A DNA stretch of 11,568 nucleotides from an uncultured Methanomicrobiales archaeon (GCA_937892275.1 CALAVG010000277.1:1-11568), one strand, 5' to 3'; counted from the stretch's first letter, positions 1 to 6,781 are shown. Program-made: numbers and translations. Notes: generated by a model from the letters alone, not told the origin.

Positions 1-1
1 G

Positions 2-310
2 GAGAGCCTGGAGGTCGTCCCGATCCCTGCTGAGAAGAAGATACGCACGAGCCGCTTCGTGTTCAAGGACGGAAGGCTCCAGAAGATCACCGAGGAGGTC
101 GACCTTGTTGCCGATGCCCCTGTGACCGTCGAGTCATCCACCGTATCCGAGGAGCTTCCGACCGAAACAGAAGAAGTCGTTCTTCCCGCTGAACCTGAGG
201 TCGAGGCGCTTCCCGCACTCGCAGAGGCCGCGATGAAGAACGCCGAGAACGTGTTGTTCACCTTCGGCCAGTCCAAGAAAGGCTACGATTCCGTCAGATT
301 CTCTTTCTGA
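2..310 (+). CDS. C-terminal tail of an unknown acidic protein (5' end outside window)
   Basis: An open frame enters from the left edge and runs 102 residues to a TGA at 308-310. A GTG at 59 could serve as a start, but the frame stays open to the window edge, so I read this as the end of a longer gene. The first 30 or so residues are basic (EKKIRTSRFVFKDGR). A long stretch rich in Glu, Val, Pro and Ala follows, which looks like a flexible acidic linker. The last 25 residues turn back to an ordered-looking, aromatic end (NVLFTFGQSKKGYDSVRFSF). I see no recognisable domain, membrane segment or catalytic motif and do not assign a function. The sequence after the stop is T-rich (about 341-360) and has no hairpin, so any termination there would be of the archaeal poly-T type. 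The gene points the same way as the antiporter that follows. Confidence 0.7.
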   Translation, partial: ESLEVVPIPAEKKIRTSRFVFKDGRLQKITEEVDLVADAPVTVESSTVSEELPTETEEVVLPAEPEVEALPALAEAAMKNAENVLFTFGQSKKGYDSVRFSF

Positions 311-355
311 TCAACTGGATGAAACTCCTTACCTTCTAAACGATTTTCCTACTTC

Positions 356-363
356 TTTTATAA
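356..363 (+). promoter_or_regulatory. TATA box of the antiporter gene
   Basis: TTTTATAA is centred about 26 nt before the ATG at 386. In archaea this places the transcription start at or next to the start codon, so the antiporter mRNA is probably leaderless. There is no good Shine-Dalgarno sequence before the ATG, which fits. Confidence 0.55.
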
Positions 364-385
364 CATCATACTCATCCAGGTTCCC

Positions 386-1678
386 ATGGAGCTTCTTCTG
401 CAGGTCCTGTTTGCGATGACGGTCATATTCGTCATGGCACGTCTCGGTTCGATATTATTCAGTAAATTCGGTCTACCCGGTCTCATTGGGGAGATTCTGA
501 TAGGAATAGTCATCGCGAACCTAACCTTCGGAGACATCAACTTCATGCATGACATCCTCCATATAGACTTCGATTCTGAGGGATATAAGAGCGAAGTGTA
601 CACGGTCATCTACATGCTGGCCGAGCTAGGAGTCATATTCCTTCTGTTCTCCGTCGGATTGGAGACGAAGGTGAAGGATCTGCTAGGCTCCGGTAAGGCT
701 GCGTTCCTGTGTGCTCTCCTGGGAGTTATACTGCCATTCGTGGCAGGTCTCGCACTGGTCCTCGCCGTAGGCGGATATGACATGAACGCAGCGATGTTCA
801 TGGGAGCCGCTATGGTGGCGACATCCGTAGGTATCACCGCGCGTATCATCAAGGATATGAGGCTCATGGAAGTGAAGGAGTCCCGTATCATTATTGCAGC
901 CGCCGTCATCGATGATGTCCTGGGAATGATCGTTCTGGCGATCGTACAGGGAATGGCCACCAGCACGGATGGGCTCGATATGGTGGATCTCATTATCATC
1001 ATCCTCAAGGCCGTACTGTTCGTGGTCATCGCCATCGGTGTAGCCAAGTATGTTGTGCCCAAGATCTACGACTTCTTCGACAACAGGAAGAGGGCGGCAA
1101 GGGCTGCGGGAAAGATCCCCTACACTTACAACAAGCTCATCATCGCGATTATCGTCTGTCTCGGAATGTCCTGTCTCGCAGAGTTCATAGGACTTGCGGC
1201 GATCATCGGTGCTTTCCTCGCAGGAATGCTGTTCGCAGACCATGCGTGGGAATGGGAACTGGAGCAGAAGGTGGAAGCCATCACCTCGTTCATGATCTCG
1301 TTCTTCTTCGTGAACGTCGGACTCATGGTCGACATATCGTCGCTGACCGACGTAAGCGTGATCATTCTCGTCGTAGTCGTCATCCTGCTTGCGATGCTGA
1401 CCAAGTTCGTCGGATGCGGTTTCGGAGCCAAACTCGGAGACAAGTCCATTGACAAGTCATCCTTCAGCATCATCGGAGTAGGAATGATGCCCAGGGGAGA
1501 GGTCGGAATCATCATCGCATCCATCGGACTCAACGCAGGTGTGATGTCCGGGGATCTGTACACCGTCGTGGTCATGATGTCTGTTCTGACCACGATCATC
1601 GCACCGCCGATACTGTCCATGCTCTTCAAGAAGAAGTACACTGAACAGTATGAGATCGTCCCCGAGGACAGGATCTGA
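386..1678 (+). CDS. Cation:proton antiporter, CPA2 family (KefB/NapA-like)
   Basis: This 430-residue integral membrane protein should exchange Na+ or K+ for H+ across the cytoplasmic membrane. The hydrophobic pattern fits about 12-13 helices from residue 3 to about 413. It carries the family hallmarks: an N-terminal GLPGLIGEILIGI helix (29-41), a TSVGITARI segment (146-154) corresponding to the unwound helix of the ion site, the Asp-Asp pair D176-D177 in AAVIDDVLG that carries ion and proton, and MMPRGEVG (367-374) near the C-terminus. A basic loop (FFDNRKRAARAAGK, 230-243) separates the two halves. The length is normal for a transporter core, and there is no TrkA-N/RCK domain, so it is not a full-length KefB/KefC. 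The ion cannot be read from sequence alone. The gene appears to be transcribed alone, from its own TATA box to its own hairpin terminator, and lies before a probable sodium-coupled symporter. Confidence 0.9.
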   Translation: MELLLQVLFAMTVIFVMARLGSILFSKFGLPGLIGEILIGIVIANLTFGDINFMHDILHIDFDSEGYKSEVYTVIYMLAELGVIFLLFSVGLETKVKDLLGSGKAAFLCALLGVILPFVAGLALVLAVGGYDMNAAMFMGAAMVATSVGITARIIKDMRLMEVKESRIIIAAAVIDDVLGMIVLAIVQGMATSTDGLDMVDLIIIILKAVLFVVIAIGVAKYVVPKIYDFFDNRKRAARAAGKIPYTYNKLIIAIIVCLGMSCLAEFIGLAAIIGAFLAGMLFADHAWEWELEQKVEAITSFMISFFFVNVGLMVDISSLTDVSVIILVVVVILLAMLTKFVGCGFGAKLGDKSIDKSSFSIIGVGMMPRGEVGIIIASIGLNAGVMSGDLYTVVVMMSVLTTIIAPPILSMLFKKKYTEQYEIVPEDRI

Positions 1679-1689
1679 AACAGCGATCC

Positions 1690-1731
1690 GGCCCGGTGTT
1701 CCGTTCGAGGCACCGGGTCTCTTTTCTTTTT
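1690..1731 (+). terminator. Hairpin plus T-run terminator after the antiporter
   Basis: CCCGGTG (1692-1698) pairs with CACCGGG (1711-1717), extended by a G-T pair and a G-C pair at the base (1690-1691 with 1718-1719), around a 12-nt loop. The T-rich run CTTTTCTTTTT follows. It starts about 12 nt after the stop codon. Confidence 0.7.
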
Positions 1732-1748
1732 ATAAATATTACGAAAAA

Positions 1749-1756
1749 TTTATATT
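1749..1756 (+). promoter_or_regulatory. Distal TATA-like element before the symporter
   Basis: TTTATATT lies in an AT-rich stretch after the antiporter terminator. If used, transcription would start near 1778 and give a leader of about 90 nt containing the palindromes at 1808-1836. A second element nearer the gene competes with this reading. Confidence 0.35.
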
Positions 1757-1807
1757 ATAGTAAGGGTGCCCAGAATGATTAGGAAAAGAGTTCAGCCTAT
1801 TCAAACT

Positions 1808-1836
1808 AAAAATGTACATTTTTATCCATACATGTA
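1808..1836. promoter_or_regulatory. Palindrome pair, candidate operator of the symporter gene
   Basis: A perfect 16-bp palindrome, AAAAATGTACATTTTT (1808-1823), is followed by a perfect 8-bp palindrome, TACATGTA (1829-1836). Both are built from the same half-sites: ATGTA at 1812 and 1832 (20 bp apart, about two helical turns) and TACAT at 1815 and 1829. They sit 35-63 nt before the ATG, just upstream of the proximal TATA-like element, where an archaeal activator or repressor would bind. Amino acid transporters are often controlled by Lrp/AsnC-type regulators, but I cannot assign the protein from the site. Confidence 0.45.
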
Positions 1837-1838
1837 AC

Positions 1839-1846
1839 TATTAAAT
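1839..1846 (+). promoter_or_regulatory. Proximal TATA-like element of the symporter
   Basis: TATTAAAT is centred about 28 nt before the ATG at 1871, the right distance for a leaderless transcript. No Shine-Dalgarno sequence precedes the ATG, which supports this element over the one near 1750. Confidence 0.4.
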
Positions 1847-1870
1847 CAAAACAATAACGTTCTATTACTA

Positions 1871-3307
1871 ATGTCATTAGATTTCGATTCATTCATTGAC
1901 GCCGTCTGGGAGTTTGACGATGTTTTCTGGTTCATCCCATTGGTGCTCATCGTAGCCTTCGGATTATACGCCACAGTGAAGTTCAGGGGCGTGCAGTTCG
2001 TATGGCTCAAAGAGATGTTCAGGGTCACATTCTCGCTCGAGAAGGGTGCCAAGGACAAGATCACTCCGTTCCATGTGTTCTGTGTGAGTATGGGTAACCG
2101 CATCGGTATAGGTAATATAGCCGGACCGATCACGGCCGTCGCCCTCGGAGGTCCCGGGGCCATCTTCTGGATGTGGATCTTCGCCACACTCGGAGGTGCC
2201 ACAAGTTTCGTGGAGACCACCGTCGGACAGATCTTCAAGAGCAGGGATGAGAACGGGGACTTCATCGGAGGGCCTGCATACAATGTCGCCAAAGGACTCA
2301 ACGCAAAGAAGTTGGGGATGGCCATTGCGGTCCTGATGATTGCCGTCTACATCGGTGGATTCGTTCTTTCAGAGATAGTCACAATCTCATCTTCATTCAC
2401 GGCCGCTTATGATTTCGATAAGAACACGCTCGTCATCGCATTCATCCTTGCGGTCATTGCAGTCCTTGTAGCTATCGGAGGATTCAGAGGAGTCGCGAAC
2501 GTGTCCGTAGTCATCGTTCCGTTCATGGCCTTCGCATGGATCGTACTCTCCATCGTCGTCATCGCCATGAACTTTGACGGCGTCTCCGATGCGATCGCCG
2601 CCATCTTCACCTGTGCCTTCAATGTTCCTTCGGCAGTCGGTGGAGGATTGGGATCCATGATCGTATGGGCGTTGAGAAGAGGTGTCTGGTCCAACGAGGC
2701 AGGAGAAGGTACCATCACCAACATCTCCTCATCTGCGGATGTCCCCCACCCTGTTAAGCAGGGTCTCTCACAGTCTATCGGTGTGCTGTTCGATACGATC
2801 ATCAGCACCATGACCGCATTGGTCATCCTGAGTTTCTTCCACGGAAATTATGATGATATCAGCGGCAAATACATAGGTCTCGGCGAGAGTGCTCAGGCCC
2901 TGATGCAACATGTCATGGAAGCATCCATCGGAGATCTTGCACCCACCCTTGTGTTCTTCTTCATGTTCCTGTTCGCGATTACCTGTTTTATGGGAGATTA
3001 TGTCATAGGTATGAACAATCTGAAATTCATTACGCATAACAGGAAGGCAATAATCGGATTGATGCTCATCACCGTGTTGATAGTGTTCTTCTCTGCATAT
3101 TACGGATCAGAAGGACTCTACGCGATCATGGATGTCATCCTCGGTGTGGCCGGAATAGTGAACTGTTTCGTAATGTTCAAACTGAGCAAGTTCGCATACG
3201 AGGCATTCCAGGATTATCGCAAGCAGAAGGCCGAGGGCATCAAGGAACCGGTCTTCCACAAGAGTGTCCTTTCGGACCCGTCCGGTGTCACAGAATGGGA
3301 TGACTGA
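1871..3307 (+). CDS. Alanine/glycine:cation symporter, AGCS family
   Basis: This 478-residue membrane protein should import alanine, glycine or a related small amino acid together with Na+ (sometimes H+). Diagnostic AGCS segments are visible: GIGNIAGP (79-86), the family's glycine-rich ion- and substrate-site loop; GGPGAIFWMW (93-102); the YNVAKGL region after GGPAY (133-143); and RRGVWSNEAGEGT (269-281), the strongest signature of the family. About ten or eleven hydrophobic helices are apparent, ending near residue 440, followed by a hydrophilic tail. The length is typical. Methanococcus AgcS is a characterised archaeal member of this family. The substrate here is inferred, not visible. The gene is bounded by palindromes and TATA-like elements upstream and a perfect hairpin downstream, so it is probably a single-gene unit. 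The antiporter next to it could supply the sodium gradient, but the two do not appear to share a transcript. Confidence 0.92.
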   Translation: MSLDFDSFIDAVWEFDDVFWFIPLVLIVAFGLYATVKFRGVQFVWLKEMFRVTFSLEKGAKDKITPFHVFCVSMGNRIGIGNIAGPITAVALGGPGAIFWMWIFATLGGATSFVETTVGQIFKSRDENGDFIGGPAYNVAKGLNAKKLGMAIAVLMIAVYIGGFVLSEIVTISSSFTAAYDFDKNTLVIAFILAVIAVLVAIGGFRGVANVSVVIVPFMAFAWIVLSIVVIAMNFDGVSDAIAAIFTCAFNVPSAVGGGLGSMIVWALRRGVWSNEAGEGTITNISSSADVPHPVKQGLSQSIGVLFDTIISTMTALVILSFFHGNYDDISGKYIGLGESAQALMQHVMEASIGDLAPTLVFFFMFLFAITCFMGDYVIGMNNLKFITHNRKAIIGLMLITVLIVFFSAYYGSEGLYAIMDVILGVAGIVNCFVMFKLSKFAYEAFQDYRKQKAEGIKEPVFHKSVLSDPSGVTEWDD

Positions 3308-3321
3308 GTAAAACGCTAACC

Positions 3322-3358
3322 GCTCCAGGTCCCTTGGTAGACCTGGAGCATCCTTTTC
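3322..3358 (+). terminator. Strong hairpin terminator after the symporter
   Basis: GCTCCAGGTC (3322-3331) pairs perfectly over 10 bp with GACCTGGAGC (3340-3349) around an 8-nt loop, then ATCCTTTTCC follows. It starts 14 nt after the stop codon. Read from the other strand the hairpin is equally stable, so it may also stop transcripts coming from the Sec61-beta gene. Confidence 0.75.
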
Positions 3359-3387
3359 CGATCATTATTGAGAATGGATATGAATCG

Positions 3388-3405
3388 GCATAGCATCCGC
3401 TATGC
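3388..3405. repeat. Inverted repeat between the convergent symporter and Sec61-beta genes
   Basis: GCATAGC (3388-3394) and GCTATGC (3399-3405) form a 7-bp stem with a 4-nt loop. Further complementarity lies outside it (ATCGG at 3384 with CCGAT at 3411). It lies in the 172-nt gap between the convergent genes, about 75 nt past the Sec61-beta stop. No T-run follows on the minus strand, so it may be a structured 3' end rather than a terminator. I see nothing else in this gap. Confidence 0.35.
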
Positions 3406-3479
3406 ATCGACCGATCCAGAGTATGTTCACAGTATAGACTGGAACAGAGTACAGATGCAACGATAAGTTGGAGTTATAC

Positions 3480-3644
3480 TCAGAGGGAGAAGAAGGTCGT
3501 AGCGATCTCTACGATGACGATGACTGCGATAGCGATACCGATCACTGCGTAGGGGCTGACCTTGAGACCCTTCTCGTTCTCGACGTCGAAGTATCTCATC
3601 AGACCTGCAGAGGACTGGAAACCGCTGTCGTTCTTTTTTGCCAT
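3480..3644 (-). CDS. secG: Preprotein translocase subunit Sec61-beta (archaeal SecG)
   Basis: Reading the minus strand gives a 54-residue protein starting MAKKNDSGFQSSAGLMRYFD and ending TTFFSL with a TGA at 3482-3480. This is the archaeal Sec61-beta pattern: a short Ser/Gly-rich cytosolic head, the AGLMRYFDVE motif (13-22), a Gly-Leu-Lys-Val-Ser-Pro turn (26-31), then one C-terminal membrane helix (about 32-52) and almost no tail. Sec61-beta is the small, non-essential partner of SecY and SecE in the protein-conducting channel; it inserts by its tail. Archaeal members are usually 50-60 residues, so it is complete. A second in-frame ATG at 3650 would add two residues; I prefer 3644 because it lies about 27 nt from the TATA box. 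The gene is divergent from lysS and convergent with the symporter. It is short enough to be missed by length-filtered gene finding. Confidence 0.88.
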   Translation of the reverse strand: MAKKNDSGFQSSAGLMRYFDVENEKGLKVSPYAVIGIAIAVIVIVEIATTFFSL

Positions 3645-3666
3645 GTTCATGCGAATTAAGGAAGAC

Positions 3667-3676
3667 TATAAAAAAG
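3667..3676 (-). promoter_or_regulatory. TATA box of Sec61-beta
   Basis: On the minus strand CTTTTTTATA is centred about 27 nt before the ATG at 3644, predicting a leaderless message. Confidence 0.5.
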
Positions 3677-3720
3677 ATGCTATGGCTGAGTCGATACTCT
3701 ATTCACGCGACCGAAACCCA

Positions 3721-3731
3721 TTTTTATTATA
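3721..3731 (+). promoter_or_regulatory. TATA box of lysS
   Basis: TTTTTATTATA lies 24-34 nt before the ATG at 3755 but only 6-16 nt before the earlier in-frame ATG at 3737. Archaeal transcription starts about 24-28 nt after the TATA centre, so the message should begin near 3750-3755, downstream of the earlier ATG. This element therefore decides the lysS start. Confidence 0.55.
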
Positions 3732-3754
3732 CATATATGGAGGACTTGATTAGA

Positions 3755-5305
3755 ATGCATTGGGCAGATGTCATCGCACAGGAAGTGGCCGATACCTGCG
3801 AGCACCCGTTGATCGCAACAGGTATCAGCCCCACGGGGATCATCCACGTAGGAAGTCTCAGAGAAGCAATCACCGGAGAATCCATCCGCAGTGCGGTAGC
3901 ATCCAAAGGAAAGGATGTCAGGCTAATCTATCTCATCGATTCCTTCGACCCCCTCAGGAAGAGGTACGAGTTCCTCCCCGAGGAGTACGAGAAGTACGTG
4001 GGTATGCCGATCTGCATGATCCCTTGTCCGTGCGGAAAGCATGACAACTACGCCCACCACTTCATCCAGCCCTTCCTGGATGCCGTCGATTCCCTCGAGG
4101 TCCACTGCGAGATCGTATGGACCCATGAGCTCTACGCGAAGGGAGAGTTCGCCAAGTGGATCGACATGACGATCAACAAGAGGCAGGAGGTCATCCAGAT
4201 CCTCCACGAGGTCACAGGAAAGGATGCTGACCCCAACTTCTCGCCCTACGACCCGCTCTGCCCTGACTGCGGCCGTTTCTGCAAGGCGAACTACGACACT
4301 TACGAGTTCCCCAACCTGGAATATAGCTGCAAATGCGGATCCCACGGTAAGATCGACATCAGGAAGATGGAGGGAAAGCTCAAATGGAGGCTCGAGTGGC
4401 CCGCAAAGTGGATGATCTTCGGAACATCCGCTGAGCCCTTCGGAAAGGACCATGCTGCAGCAGGAGGATCCTACGATTCCGGAAAGAGGATCGTATCCGA
4501 GATCTTCGGCGGAAAGGCACCCTATCCGATCCCGTACGAGTTCGTCCAGCTCAAGTCCGGAGGACAGATCGTGCAGATGCACAAGTCCCTCGGAAGCGCT
4601 GTCACAGGTCTCGATGCGATCAACATGACCCCTCCTGAGGTACTCAACTACCTGTTCCTCAGGTCACAGCCCAACAGGGCCATCGATTACGACTACGGAA
4701 TGGGTCTCCTTGATATGGCAGACGAGTACGACAGGATGGAGAGGGCATACTTTTCCAAGGAGTTCACCGAGGCCGAGGAGAACAACGTTGCTGCGTATGT
4801 GATCGCACAGCACAACCATGTTCCCGAACAGCTCCCGCTGCAGATCTCTTACAGGCATCTGGTGAACGTCGTCCAGATGACCAAGGACTTTGACGGTGTC
4901 ATGCAGGTTCTCGGAAGGACCGAGGACATGTCCAAGGCCACAGACTTCGACATCAAGAGGCTCCAGGTCAGGGTCGACTGCATCAGGTTCTGGCTCGCCA
5001 ACTTCGCACCCGAGAACGTGAAGTTCTCCATTCAGGAATCCGTTCCCGAGAATATTGAGCTCAGCGCCGACGAGAAGGCATACTTCAAGGCACTCGCAGC
5101 CCTATTCAAGGACATCGAGTGGAATGCGGAGCATATCAACGCCGCTGTAACCGATGCAGCGAAGGACGGAATCGGCAACAAGGGCGCATTCAAGGCGATG
5201 TACAAGATCCTCATCGGAAAGAATATGGGTCCGAGGCTCGGTCCGTTCCTTGCAAGCATGGACAGGCAGTTCGTCCTCGACAGGCTCGAGCAGGCAGCTC
5301 AGTGA
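3755..5305 (+). CDS. lysS: Lysyl-tRNA synthetase, class I (archaeal type)
   Basis: This 516-residue enzyme joins lysine to tRNA-Lys in the cytoplasm. It belongs to the class I LysRS of many archaea, unrelated to the class II enzyme of most bacteria. The opening MHWADVIAQ is the usual start of the family. The class I HIGH motif appears as HVGS (31-34) after GISPTGII. The KMSKS-like loop reads QMHKSLG (274-280). Cysteines at 169, 172 and 176 (CPDCGRFC) and 192 and 194 (CKC) form a probable zinc-binding insertion. The family's C-terminal anticodon-binding part ends with MGPRLGPFL (491-499). I place the start at 3755; in-frame ATGs at 3737 and 3638 would add 6 or 39 residues that the family lacks and lie before the predicted transcript start. 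GGAGG at 3739-3743 is a rather distant Shine-Dalgarno (11-nt spacing). It is divergent from Sec61-beta and heads a run of four plus-strand genes. Confidence 0.95.
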   Translation: MHWADVIAQEVADTCEHPLIATGISPTGIIHVGSLREAITGESIRSAVASKGKDVRLIYLIDSFDPLRKRYEFLPEEYEKYVGMPICMIPCPCGKHDNYAHHFIQPFLDAVDSLEVHCEIVWTHELYAKGEFAKWIDMTINKRQEVIQILHEVTGKDADPNFSPYDPLCPDCGRFCKANYDTYEFPNLEYSCKCGSHGKIDIRKMEGKLKWRLEWPAKWMIFGTSAEPFGKDHAAAGGSYDSGKRIVSEIFGGKAPYPIPYEFVQLKSGGQIVQMHKSLGSAVTGLDAINMTPPEVLNYLFLRSQPNRAIDYDYGMGLLDMADEYDRMERAYFSKEFTEAEENNVAAYVIAQHNHVPEQLPLQISYRHLVNVVQMTKDFDGVMQVLGRTEDMSKATDFDIKRLQVRVDCIRFWLANFAPENVKFSIQESVPENIELSADEKAYFKALAALFKDIEWNAEHINAAVTDAAKDGIGNKGAFKAMYKILIGKNMGPRLGPFLASMDRQFVLDRLEQAAQ

Positions 5306-5313
5306 CACTCACC

Positions 5314-5320
5314 GTTTTAT
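5314..5320 (+). promoter_or_regulatory. Possible TATA element after lysS
   Basis: GTTTTAT in the 37-nt gap is centred about 26 nt before the ATG at 5343, so the three genes after lysS may have their own promoter. GAGG at 5335-5338 is a weak Shine-Dalgarno just before that ATG, so read-through translation from lysS is also possible. Confidence 0.35.
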
Positions 5321-5342
5321 CGATGTAAAGGGATGAGGGATT

Positions 5343-5630
5343 ATGGTTCCGAGCGACATCGTACCTAATCTGACGGTCGTAGGCATAGCCGTGACCGTGG
5401 TCTCGTTCTTAGTGTACGTCTTCGCTCCCGATACCATTTTCCTGGTATTATTCGCACTTGGCATAGTCTTGATGATTGGAGGGTACACCTTCGTGGTTTA
5501 TCAGAACAAGAGGACCGGTGATGCGATAGAGGCCAAACAGCTGGAGCTTGACGAGAGAGGATACATCATGTCCCTTGATGAATCATACGTCCCCTATCAG
5601 GATGAGGCGACCATAGAGACATTGGAGTGA
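5343..5630 (+). CDS. Small membrane protein with two transmembrane helices
   Basis: I do not recognise this 95-residue protein. It has a short N-terminus, two hydrophobic helices (about 10-28 and 31-53) joined by a tight Ala-Pro-Asp turn, then a hydrophilic, mostly acidic tail of some 42 residues (KRTGDAIEAKQLELDERGYI and onward) likely to lie in the cytoplasm because the Lys-Arg pair follows helix two. The ATG at 5343 is preceded by GAGG and by a TATA-like GTTTTAT. The stop overlaps a GTG that could start the next gene (GTGA, 5627-5630), so translation of the two is probably coupled. There are no catalytic motifs. The helical-hairpin shape resembles many small accessory or scaffold proteins, which does not define a function. 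The coupling points to a role with the HD-domain protein that follows. Confidence 0.75.
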   Translation: MVPSDIVPNLTVVGIAVTVVSFLVYVFAPDTIFLVLFALGIVLMIGGYTFVVYQNKRTGDAIEAKQLELDERGYIMSLDESYVPYQDEATIETLE

Positions 5631-5632
5631 TC
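5624..5632 (+). promoter_or_regulatory. Shine-Dalgarno site deciding the HD-protein start
   Basis: GGAGTGATC matches the anti-Shine-Dalgarno complement GGAGGTGATC with one base missing. GGAG ends 8 nt before the GTG at 5636, an ideal spacing, and overlaps the other candidate GTG at 5627, which has no comparable site. Confidence 0.45.
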
Positions 5633-5635
5633 GCT

Positions 5636-6781
5636 GTGGCCGCACTGAACGCCCACATCCTGTATCTTCTCTTCGATTCGGCCAACATGCACAGGTGGAA
5701 CGACCATCTCAGGCCGGTTGACTTGACAGAGATGGACAAGCAAGCCCACAAGGCCGCAATATCATGGGTACTGGGCAAATACGAGGAGAAAGCAGGCAAC
5801 ACAGTGAACTGGCGCAGGCTCATCGAACATCAGATGTTCTCGTTCATCCAGCGTTCCGTTCTGACAGATCTGAAACCGCAGGTCTTCCACAAGATCTCCC
5901 AGGACAGGAAGGAGGAGGTCAATACTTTTGTTATATCCGAGTTCGATAGACTCGTCCCGGATTCGGATTCGTCGTTCAGGGACAGGTTCGTCGCCTATCT
6001 GGGGAAGGACGACAGGTCCCGCGAGGATGATATCGTCCGTGCTGCGCATTATCTTGCCACCCGTTGGGAGTTCAATCTCATCTACGATTCGAACAGGTCC
6101 ATCTACGGTATCGACATAACCCGCGAGGAGATCGACGAGCAGATCGACCAGCACAAGGACCTCGCAGGCGTGAGGGAGATAACCACGCTGAGGAGCGGGG
6201 CATTTAACTTCGTGGACCTGATAGGGCAGCTCAGGTTCCAGCAGCGCTGGGCAAGGACTCCCCGCATACCTAAGACCACGGTCCTAGGGCACTCGCTCAT
6301 GGTAGCGGATTCGATGTTCCTCCACGACATAGAATCCGGCGTATCGGATAGGCAGATCTACAACGATTACTACACAGGTCTGTTCCATGATCTCCCTGAG
6401 GTACTCACGAAGGATGTGATCACGCCTATCAAGGTCAACGTATCGGGATTGGCATCCGTCCTCGAGGATTACGAGCGCGAGCTCGTCGACGAGAGGATTC
6501 TCCCGCTCATCGAGAAGGAATGGCACGACGAGTTCAGATTCATGGTGCTCGATCCGTTCACCGATGTGGCGGATGGTGAATTCGGCCCCCGCAACGGATA
6601 CGATCTGAAGACGTGCGACAACCTTGCGGCCTACATGGAGGCGCACATCTCCATTTGCTACGGAGTCAGTTCGTCAACCCTGAGAGAGGGGGAGCATGAT
6701 ATCCGTCTGAAACTCCTCGATAGGAGAAAGGGCATCGATACCGCCAAGATCATCAGCGAACTCGATACCATGCCTATTTGA
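5636..6781 (+). CDS. HD-domain phosphohydrolase with YfbR-like signature
   Basis: This 381-residue soluble protein has a metal-dependent HD domain in its C-terminal half. The metal ligands are visible: His219 in VLGHSLMVAD, His251-Asp252 in FHDLPEVLTKDVITPIK, and Asp328 in DNLAAYMEA. The HD segment closely follows the E. coli YfbR sequence, a 5'-deoxynucleotidase (HDASEVLTGDLPTPVK), and DxLAAY also matches. A nucleotide or related phosphate monoester is therefore a reasonable substrate, but this is inference. The first 200 or so residues are charged, helical-looking and not part of YfbR, which is only about half this size; I cannot name them. The start is GTG at 5636 on the strength of the ribosome-binding site; GTG at 5627 would add three residues. 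The gene is translationally coupled to the small membrane protein before it and lies 23 nt before the flavin reductase-like gene. Its location is cytoplasmic, with no signal peptide. Confidence 0.8.
   Translation: MAALNAHILYLLFDSANMHRWNDHLRPVDLTEMDKQAHKAAISWVLGKYEEKAGNTVNWRRLIEHQMFSFIQRSVLTDLKPQVFHKISQDRKEEVNTFVISEFDRLVPDSDSSFRDRFVAYLGKDDRSREDDIVRAAHYLATRWEFNLIYDSNRSIYGIDITREEIDEQIDQHKDLAGVREITTLRSGAFNFVDLIGQLRFQQRWARTPRIPKTTVLGHSLMVADSMFLHDIESGVSDRQIYNDYYTGLFHDLPEVLTKDVITPIKVNVSGLASVLEDYERELVDERILPLIEKEWHDEFRFMVLDPFTDVADGEFGPRNGYDLKTCDNLAAYMEAHISICYGVSSSTLREGEHDIRLKLLDRRKGIDTAKIISELDTMPI

Noticed and set aside
683..1243. Long open frame on the minus strand inside the antiporter gene
   Set aside because: It is fully antisense to a clear membrane transporter; its His/Asp/Glu-rich translation reflects the complementary codons and matches no family.
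3468..3659. Plus-strand open frames opposite Sec61-beta
   Set aside because: Acidic, repetitive translations antisense to a recognisable Sec61-beta; no promoter in the right place.
3638..3754. Earlier in-frame starts of lysS at 3638 and 3737
   Set aside because: Both lie before the predicted transcription start, and the added residues are absent from the usual LysRS N-terminus; the 3638 start would also run into the Sec61-beta gene.
3923..4582. 219-codon open frame on the minus strand inside lysS
   Set aside because: Antisense to well-conserved LysRS sequence, with no promoter or ribosome-binding site; its repetitive Leu/Glu/Val composition is a shadow effect.
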